DNA from: Phycisphaerae bacterium
GTDB lineage: Bacteria; Planctomycetota; Phycisphaerae; Sedimentisphaerales; Anaerobacaceae
Direction: 5' to 3'
DNA: 6,269 nucleotides
Assembly (NCBI GenBank): GCA_030667885.1
Contig: DAOUVA010000278.1
Location: 1 to 6,269 of the forward strand
The position numbers and the translations under genes were made by a program. The stretch's first letter is position 1. The number at the start of each line of letters is the position of its first letter. Under the pieces are notes generated by a model. The model was not told the origin of the DNA. It saw nothing but the letters and a program-made list of their open reading frames with translations, and did not search any database. Below are positions 1 through 4,768 of the stretch, in pieces.

Positions 1-35
1 AATAATGTCAGGTCACCTCCGGCAAATATTGTCAG
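1..35. repeat. Short imperfect direct repeat at window edge, possible mobile-element end
   Basis: AATAATGTCAG at 1-11 recurs as AATATTGTCAG at 25-35 with one mismatch. The two copies flank a GC-richer core (GTCACCTCCGGC). Paired short repeats just inside an element end are typical of transposase binding sites, for example in IS21-like elements, so this could be the right end of an insertion sequence lying mostly outside the window. No transposase and no matching opposite end are visible, so the call is a guess. The remaining bases up to 74 hold no gene. Confidence 0.25.
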
Positions 36-74
36 TCTTTTTAGATATACAATAAATGATTAAACTTAATGCAG

Positions 75-107
75 AAAAAAGGGCCTACACCTAACTGGTA
101 TAGGCCC
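75..107 (-). terminator. Intrinsic (rho-independent) terminator of the PA14-domain gene
   Basis: Bases 81-87 (GGGCCTA) pair perfectly with 101-107 (TAGGCCC). After one mismatch the stem continues with 89-91 (ACC) pairing with 97-99 (GGT), leaving a five-base loop. Read leftward, the GC-rich stem is followed directly by six U residues (75-80), the classic arrangement. It lies 52 bases past the stop codon of the 160-2106 gene. The right-hand side lacks a T run, so it should work only for leftward transcription. Confidence 0.9.
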
Positions 108-159
108 AAAATTTATACAAATCAAAATATTAACGAAACAATTAATTGTTACTTGCTAC

Positions 160-2106
160 TTACGGTGCTGGCCGATTCAGTCGAATATCATCGAAGTACA
201 ACATACCTGTACCTCCGGCAACCGGATTGCTCCTGTTACCCAGACCAACGGTAATCGAATTGACATTGGAAAGGTTCACACCCTGATCCGCGAAAGCTTG
301 AAGGTCGATATTCCATTCGGCCCAGTCAGCTCCCGAAGCCGCTTCCGGATTTTCATGATTGACCAACGCGTTTCCATCGAGAACCACATACATCTGTTCA
401 GGAGAATTAAGCATGTTGCCAAGGAACCAAATCGTCAATCTATTGACACCATTTTCGGTCCAGTCACGCGGAGAAGTCAGCGTAAGGGTCGCCTCAGATT
501 TACCAACAGCGTTGTCGTATTCAAAGGGCATTGACTGATTGCCGCTGTGAACTAAAGTCTGCTCAGCAAAAGGAGCATTAGCATTACCAACGACAGAGCC
601 GTTTGTCTGGTCACCAAATCCGTCCGCCCAGGCAATATATATCCTGTTGCTCCCGGGTTCACCTTCATTGATGTCATTGTAGCTCTCCATATCATCCACG
701 ATAAGGAAGTTGGCCGTCGTAAAGCTCCAGACCATGCCCTTCTGTGTCGTTCCGTCCGCCTTCACTTCATCAACACGCCAATAGTAGTCGCTCTCCCACT
801 CCATTGCACCGGGATCATAGCTCTCAGAACCGATGGTTTTACTGCCTTTGTATTCGGGCGAACCTGTAGCAGCAATGCGCACTGCATCTTTATCCGTACC
901 GAAATACACCTCGTATGAAGCAGAACTGTCTCCGGCCGCCCACGTGAGAATCTGTGTCTGGCTTACATTTTCTGCGCCATTAGAAGGATTCAGACTACTG
1001 ACGCCACCAGGAGTGGAAAAACTCATGACCTCGCTCGGATGTGTCTCGAATCCGTGGAATGCATCGACCCGCCAGTAATAAACCTTCCCCGATTCAAGCG
1101 GACCGGGCTTATAGGTGTTAGATCCCCATGGCATACCTCCGGCGGCATTGCTTATAGTATCAAAATCATCTCCGAAGTACACGTAATGCAGTATTGCACC
1201 GAAACCGGGCTCCCAGCTAAGGCTTATATTCGGATCTACGGCTTCGGAGCCATCGGCCGGCTCTGCGTCGTAGATGGTCTTGGGGGCAATCGCAAAACTC
1301 CAGACATCACCTTTGGCTTTTGTTGTGCCGTCGGCCTCAACCTCGTCAACCCGCCAATAATAAGTCGTGCCCTCAACAAGTCCGTCCGGATAAGGAAATC
1401 CCGGAAAGCCGGTAGTGAAATATGTATCAGTCAAGTTGCCCTTGAATGTATCGCCGGTACCGGCATCCACGTCGTCATAATTGTCGCCTATATACACATC
1501 GTGCGAAGCCGCTAAATCCCCCTGCACCCAGCTAAGGGTCTGCCACGTTTCTCGAAGCAGGGTACCGTCAGCCGGCGTGGGATTATGGGCGTTCGGCCTG
1601 TCCCCGCCAACCCACAGATAACCGCTCGGAATAATCTGCCGGGGTATTGTTGGGCCTTCCCAGGACAGGTGGCATAAGGCACCGCCGCCATTCTCATAGA
1701 ACTCTAATACAATCGGATACCTCTGTCCGCCTGTGAGGTTAATGGTACCGCTGTCAAGAGTACTGCCATGGTCCGTCCAGTTTTCAAGAACCAATACATC
1801 GTTCACCCACAACCTTACCCCGTCGTCTGTCTGCGTGTAGAAAGTCCAGGTCCCCGTGCTCGGTATTTCGACCTCACCGGTCCAGCGCACCTTAAAACCG
1901 TCAACATTGACAACCCCCGGCTCCGGCGAGAAATCACCCCAGCCAAAATCAACCGTAGGATCCAATCGCTCCATTACCAAATCATCCCATGCGTCTCCGG
2001 CGCTTCCGTGATAATACTCACCGATCAGACCTTCTTCAGCACTCGACATACCTGCCAGGCCCAGCACTACTACAACAGTAAACAAACAAATCAATTTTCT
2101 GCACAT
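160..2106 (-). CDS. Secreted PA14-domain protein with three FN3-like repeats and a planctomycete-type C-terminal domain
   Basis: A 648-residue exported protein, probably acting at the cell surface or outside, perhaps in binding complex polysaccharide. No catalytic domain is visible. Residues 1-23 form a signal peptide (MCRK, a hydrophobic VVVVLGLAG core, likely cleavage after SSA). A PA14 domain spans about 26-163, including TDDGVRLWVND; PA14 domains are often carbohydrate-binding. Three homologous beta-sandwich repeats follow at about 174-275, 278-366 and 369-465. Each pairs a NPxxG/EPADG opening with a V-Y-F/I-G-D strand and a YYWRVD strand (249, 343, 441) and ends W/M-S-F. The C-terminal domain, about 468-648, starts VDDMESYND and ends YFDDIRLNRPAP; it resembles a jelly-roll, carbohydrate-binding-like module. 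No PEP-CTERM or LPXTG anchor is seen. The ATG start is supported by the signal peptide and a strong Shine-Dalgarno. The stop is TAA, followed by a strong terminator. The family-level call is firm; the function is inferred. Confidence 0.93.
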   Translation of the reverse strand: MCRKLICLFTVVVVLGLAGMSSAEEGLIGEYYHGSAGDAWDDLVMERLDPTVDFGWGDFSPEPGVVNVDGFKVRWTGEVEIPSTGTWTFYTQTDDGVRLWVNDVLVLENWTDHGSTLDSGTINLTGGQRYPIVLEFYENGGGALCHLSWEGPTIPRQIIPSGYLWVGGDRPNAHNPTPADGTLLRETWQTLSWVQGDLAASHDVYIGDNYDDVDAGTGDTFKGNLTDTYFTTGFPGFPYPDGLVEGTTYYWRVDEVEADGTTKAKGDVWSFAIAPKTIYDAEPADGSEAVDPNISLSWEPGFGAILHYVYFGDDFDTISNAAGGMPWGSNTYKPGPLESGKVYYWRVDAFHGFETHPSEVMSFSTPGGVSSLNPSNGAENVSQTQILTWAAGDSSASYEVYFGTDKDAVRIAATGSPEYKGSKTIGSESYDPGAMEWESDYYWRVDEVKADGTTQKGMVWSFTTANFLIVDDMESYNDINEGEPGSNRIYIAWADGFGDQTNGSVVGNANAPFAEQTLVHSGNQSMPFEYDNAVGKSEATLTLTSPRDWTENGVNRLTIWFLGNMLNSPEQMYVVLDGNALVNHENPEAASGADWAEWNIDLQAFADQGVNLSNVNSITVGLGNRSNPVAGGTGMLYFDDIRLNRPAP

Positions 2107-2112
2107 AATTGT

Positions 2113-2120
2113 CCTCCTTT
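2113..2120 (-). promoter_or_regulatory. Shine-Dalgarno of the PA14-domain gene
   Basis: Read leftward this is AAAGGAGG, six bases before the ATG at 2106-2104. It is a near-perfect match to the anti-Shine-Dalgarno and fixes the start. The stop codon of the upstream small ORF (TAA at 2121-2119) overlaps its first bases, so ribosomes finishing the small ORF would sit on this site. Confidence 0.88.
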
Positions 2121-2184
2121 AATAAGTAAATATTAGAATGTTAATTGAAATGCAAAATTCCAACTGAAAATCCGTACCACACAT
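2119..2184 (-). CDS. Putative 21-codon leader peptide or small ORF upstream of the PA14-domain gene
   Basis: On the minus strand an ATG at 2184-2182 opens a 21-residue frame that begins MCGTDF, ends NILIFTY and stops with TAA at 2121-2119. It is preceded by GAGGAGG (2192-2198) with seven bases of spacing, as good a ribosome binding site as that of the gene downstream. The stop codon touches the PA14 gene's Shine-Dalgarno, which is the geometry of translational coupling or of a leader peptide. The peptide has two cysteines (positions 2 and 11) and a hydrophobic second half (residues 10-20). I recognise no family. It is too short for codon statistics to help. It could instead be an untranslated leader with a chance Shine-Dalgarno. 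No attenuator-like hairpin is visible between it and the gene. Confidence 0.5.
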   Translation of the reverse strand: MCGTDFQLEFCISINILIFTY

Positions 2185-2288
2185 ACGAACTCCTCCTCTA
2201 TTTTTGAAAATTACAAGAATTGCACCTGCTTTATGAATTCAAAACCAAAGATGCCCGACTGCACAGGCGCAAGCTATATTAATACCAT

Positions 2289-2321
2289 ATGTAACAAATT
2301 ACATGCTTTCCTGCAAGGAAA
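2289..2321. repeat. Two adjacent small inverted repeats, possible operator
   Basis: ATGTAA-CAAA-TTACAT (2289-2304) is a perfect 6-base inverted repeat with a 4-base centre. Two bases later, TTTCCT-GCA-AGGAAA (2307-2321) is a second perfect 6-base inverted repeat with a 3-base centre. Neither is followed by a T run, so they are not terminators. Their place in a divergent intergenic region suits regulator binding sites or a folded 5' leader of the leftward transcript. Short perfect repeats also arise by chance in A+T-rich DNA. Confidence 0.35.
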
Positions 2322-2523
2322 ATCCCCTTATTGTTAATGGAAATATGCTTTTAACAGGTGAATTGCCAGGAAATATCAGCAGAACACAAAAATAATAAAA
2401 AAAATACATAATCGTAACAAGACAGTAACAATTAAATGGTAGCTTACTGAATAGAAATGGCGGCTAATTTACAAAAGATGCATAAAATAATGGAAAGAAT
2501 ACAAATATTAAGGATAATAGAGA

Positions 2524-2586
2524 ATGGAAACGAACAGATATCTTAAACCGGCCTGGACGCATAACGGATCGGTAAGAATAAAGTAA
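2524..2586 (+). pseudogene. Remnant of the 3' end of a DUF4097-like gene, or a 20-codon small ORF
   Basis: An ATG at 2524 opens a 20-codon frame ending THNGSVRIK followed by TAA. The lipoprotein gene just downstream (2617-3465) ends THNGSIRVQ followed by TAA, so motif, register and stop position all match. At DNA level, 2557-2587 agrees with 3436-3466 at 24 of 31 bases, with most differences in codon third positions. The simplest reading is the surviving tail of a tandem copy whose body was deleted. Upstream of the ATG the frame is closed by TAG at 2518-2520, and I see no further similarity to the lipoprotein. An AAGGA at 2510-2514, nine bases before the ATG, means that translation as a small peptide cannot be excluded. 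Confidence 0.5.
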
Positions 2587-2602
2587 TAACCAGGTATAAA
2601 CT

Positions 2603-2609
2603 GAAAGGG
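2603..2609 (+). promoter_or_regulatory. Shine-Dalgarno of the DUF4097-like lipoprotein gene
   Basis: GAAAGGG ends seven bases before the ATG at 2617. It is moderate in strength but well spaced, and it supports this start, which also gives a proper signal peptide. Confidence 0.65.
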
Positions 2610-2616
2610 TAAAAAA

Positions 2617-3465
2617 ATGGAAAAAGCATTGCTGAAGAAGTTGTCGTTGGTTTCACTTCTTTGCCTTCTGGCAGTCGCAGCCGGCTCTTGCATCAATATT
2701 GGGGGCTTTGGTATGCGGGCAAAATACGAACGAACAGTCCGGTTGTCGTCGCCTCTGTCACCCGGTTCGAGTTTTGAAGCCCAGACGCACAATGGCTCAA
2801 TCAAAATCGCCGGTGCCGATATTACCGACTGCAATCTTACGGCTACTATTACCGCCCGGGCGAAAACCGAAGAAGATGCCCAAAAATTGGCTGAGAAGAC
2901 GACAGTTAAACTGGAATCTTTTGGGGACAGGCTGATCGCCAAGATTAACAAACCTACTGTCAGGACAAACCAGTCCGTGAGCGTCAGCCTTGATGTTCAA
3001 GTCCCTAATGAGAGCGATCTGGAGCTTACGACTCATAATGGGTCGGTGGAAATAACGAATATTACGGGCCGGCTCAACGGTACAAGCCACAATGGAAAGA
3101 TTACAGCAGAGCAGGTTTCGGGCATTGCCGAACTGCATACGCATAACGGCTCAATTGTTTGCAGGGAAATTTCAGGTGATACCCGATTGAGAACTCATAA
3201 CGGCAGTATAAAGGTATATTACTCGAAAACAGCTCCGTCTGTCTGCGATATTTCGCTAATCACATCCAATGGCGGCATCGAGATTGCAACGCCATTGAAC
3301 TTCTCCGGTGAGGTTGATATTTCTACACATAACGGCTCTATAAGGACAGATCTTCCCATAACGATAGTGGGAAAAATAAGCAAAAGCAAACTCTCCGGAA
3401 AAATCGGCACAGGCCAGGGAAAACTACACCTCGAGACACATAACGGCTCAATAAGAGTACAATAA
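2617..3465 (+). CDS. Putative lipoprotein with DUF4097-type beta-strand repeats (THNGS repeats)
   Basis: A 282-residue exported protein. Residues 1-24 form a signal peptide (MEKALLKK, then a hydrophobic stretch to LAVAAGS), and Cys25 in AAGSC is a plausible lipidation site, although position -3 is Ala rather than the usual Leu. The mature part has eight copies of a T-H-N-G-S-[IV]-x-[IVTA] motif, with His or its equivalent at 58, 140, 158, 176, 194, 217 (degenerate, TSNGGI), 238 and 275. Copies at 140-194 are exactly 18 residues apart, which suggests the rungs of a beta-solenoid. This matches the DUF4097/adhesin-like beta-strand repeat family (bactofilin-like in look but exported), whose role is poorly known. 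Residues 65-130 form a less repetitive part with a charged segment (KTEEDAQKLAEK). The gene is divergent from the PA14 gene and convergent with the kinase, so it is probably monocistronic. No clear terminator lies in the 70 bases after its TAA. Confidence 0.88.
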   Translation: MEKALLKKLSLVSLLCLLAVAAGSCINIGGFGMRAKYERTVRLSSPLSPGSSFEAQTHNGSIKIAGADITDCNLTATITARAKTEEDAQKLAEKTTVKLESFGDRLIAKINKPTVRTNQSVSVSLDVQVPNESDLELTTHNGSVEITNITGRLNGTSHNGKITAEQVSGIAELHTHNGSIVCREISGDTRLRTHNGSIKVYYSKTAPSVCDISLITSNGGIEIATPLNFSGEVDISTHNGSIRTDLPITIVGKISKSKLSGKIGTGQGKLHLETHNGSIRVQ

Positions 3466-3535
3466 TGAAATAACTCAACATTGATTCGAGCAGGTTTGTT
3501 ATCTTGATTTTACAGGTTGCAGGAAGTGACTAATC

Positions 3536-4705
3536 CTATGTCTTTTTCTCTATCTTTTTCTGGTCGGTTTGTTGCCCTGCTGATTCGATCCAGTTCGGTT
3601 GAGACAGGAATGATTTGAGTTTATCGAATTCTGTCTGTATGTCGGCAAAAAGCGCCTCAGAGCCTTCCAGTTCTTCCTTTCTGCCTTTAGTCTCAAGATG
3701 GTACAGCATATCGGATATTTTCCTGGCAGCAACATGCCTGGCTAACCCCTTTAGCTTATGAGCATGTATTTTGACATTCTTGGAATCCTTAGCCTCTATT
3801 GCCCCGGCAAGAAGCTCTATTGTCTGCGGGGCTTCTTCAAGAAATATCTTTACAGTCTCGTTAAGCACCTCTTCATCGTCATAAATCTTTTTAATTATCG
3901 CAAAGTCAACCGGGAGTTCACCATATTGTTCATCGGCCGGTTTGGTCTCTGCAGTATCAGAGGATGCAGTTTCAGAACAAAACCGGTTGAGCTGTTCGAC
4001 ATCGGATTTTACGGAATCAATTTGCCGGCATATATTTTTATTTTCTTCTGATAGGTATTTATTTAGGACCTGAAGAAGTTTCTTATCCTCAATTGGTTTG
4101 CTTATATAGTCATCGCATCCGGCTGCAAGACATTTCTTATCATCGCCCTTCATAGCATAAGCGGTCAGAGTGATTATCGGTGTTTTCAATCCTTCTTTTC
4201 TAATCGCCTTTGTGGCCTCATAGCCGTTCATATTTGGCATCTCGATATCCATAAATATCAAGTCATATTGTTCAGTTAATACTTCCTGCACTGCCTGGTT
4301 ACCATCTTCTGCAATAGTTACCTTCAGACCAAGCCGTTTCAGCAGCGATTTAATAAGCACTTGATTAGTTCTTGCATCTTCAGCAACTAATATGTGGCCG
4401 GAAAACTTAGCTTGCTTTACTTCATCCATCCCGGCCTCTATGCGGCTGGTGATATTGTGCCTGTCCATAAACGGCTGTTTTGTTACGTCAACACCGGCAG
4501 GTATAGTTAGCGAGAACACCGAGCCTTTTCCGACTTCGCTGGTCATAGTTAGTTGTCCGCCCAGAAGCTCCGCCAACCGTTTCGAGATGGCAAGACCCAG
4601 ACCCGTACCTCCAAACTCACGAGAGGTGCTGTTGTCAGCCTGAACAAATGTCTCGAATATTTCCTCCTGTTTGTCTTTAGAGATGCCAATGCCGGTATCT
4701 TCCAC
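3536..4705 (-). CDS. C-terminal part of hybrid histidine kinase: half HATPase, receiver and HPt domains
   Basis: Open frame of 389 codons from a GTG at 4705, ending with TAG. It begins inside an ATP-binding domain: G1 box DTGIGIS (3-9), F box FETFVQAD (17-24) and G2 box GGTGLGLAIS (32-41). A receiver domain follows at about 103-219, with the acidic pair E109/D110, phosphoacceptor D153 in FMDIEMP, T181 and K203 in SKP. A linker leads to an HPt domain at about 262-370 with phosphoacceptor H316 in AHKLKG. All key residues are present, so these domains look functional. The GTG is only the first possible start: no Shine-Dalgarno precedes it, it falls inside a domain, and the same frame stays open for 21 more codons back to the TAA at 4769-4771. 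It is therefore best read as the rest of the gene upstream rather than as an independent response regulator. Confidence 0.8.
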   Translation of the reverse strand: MEDTGIGISKDKQEEIFETFVQADNSTSREFGGTGLGLAISKRLAELLGGQLTMTSEVGKGSVFSLTIPAGVDVTKQPFMDRHNITSRIEAGMDEVKQAKFSGHILVAEDARTNQVLIKSLLKRLGLKVTIAEDGNQAVQEVLTEQYDLIFMDIEMPNMNGYEATKAIRKEGLKTPIITLTAYAMKGDDKKCLAAGCDDYISKPIEDKKLLQVLNKYLSEENKNICRQIDSVKSDVEQLNRFCSETASSDTAETKPADEQYGELPVDFAIIKKIYDDEEVLNETVKIFLEEAPQTIELLAGAIEAKDSKNVKIHAHKLKGLARHVAARKISDMLYHLETKGRKEELEGSEALFADIQTEFDKLKSFLSQPNWIESAGQQTDQKKIEKKT

Positions 4706-4768
4706 ATCGAAACGAATGAATGGGGCATTTTCGATTTCATGGGAAGATACCCTTAAATAGATATGTCC

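Larger units (their letters stand above)
2185..2616. promoter_or_regulatory. Divergent intergenic region, A+T-rich
   Basis: About 430 bases separate the leftward PA14 unit from the rightward lipoprotein gene, so promoters for both should lie here. I could not identify a convincing -35/-10 pair for either direction. A weak rightward TTAACA (2351-2356) with TATCAG (2374-2379) at 17-base spacing is the best seen and is not persuasive. TATAAA at 2595-2600 is too close to the start to serve as a -10 box. An A-rich tract spans about 2388-2405. The region also contains the two inverted repeats and the gene-tail remnant listed separately. I see no RNA gene or riboswitch here. Confidence 0.5.

Noticed and set aside
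13..20. TCACCTCC, identical to the anti-Shine-Dalgarno at the 3' end of 16S rRNA; on the other strand a GGAGGTGA resembling a ribosome binding site
   Set aside because: The flanking bases do not match a 16S 3' end, and on the minus strand no start codon follows at usable spacing within the window.
1039..1515. 158-codon open frame on the plus strand
   Set aside because: It lies wholly antisense to the PA14 gene, has no Shine-Dalgarno or recognisable domain, and is a by-product of the coding strand's composition.
1768..2136. 122-codon plus-strand open frame covering the start of the PA14 gene
   Set aside because: It is antisense to a gene with a clear signal peptide and PA14 domain; its translation resembles no protein and has no ribosome binding site.
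2490..2546. 18-codon plus-strand frame beginning at an ATG at 2490
   Set aside because: No Shine-Dalgarno precedes it and it shows no similarity to anything in the window.
2508..2951. 147-codon minus-strand frame overlapping the start of the lipoprotein gene
   Set aside because: It is antisense to the lipoprotein gene's signal peptide and first repeat, and its translation shows no domain.
3466..3535. Bidirectional terminator between the convergent lipoprotein and kinase genes
   Set aside because: I found no stem longer than three or four base pairs with a T run on either strand. The T-rich stretches at 3539-3562 lie inside the kinase coding sequence.
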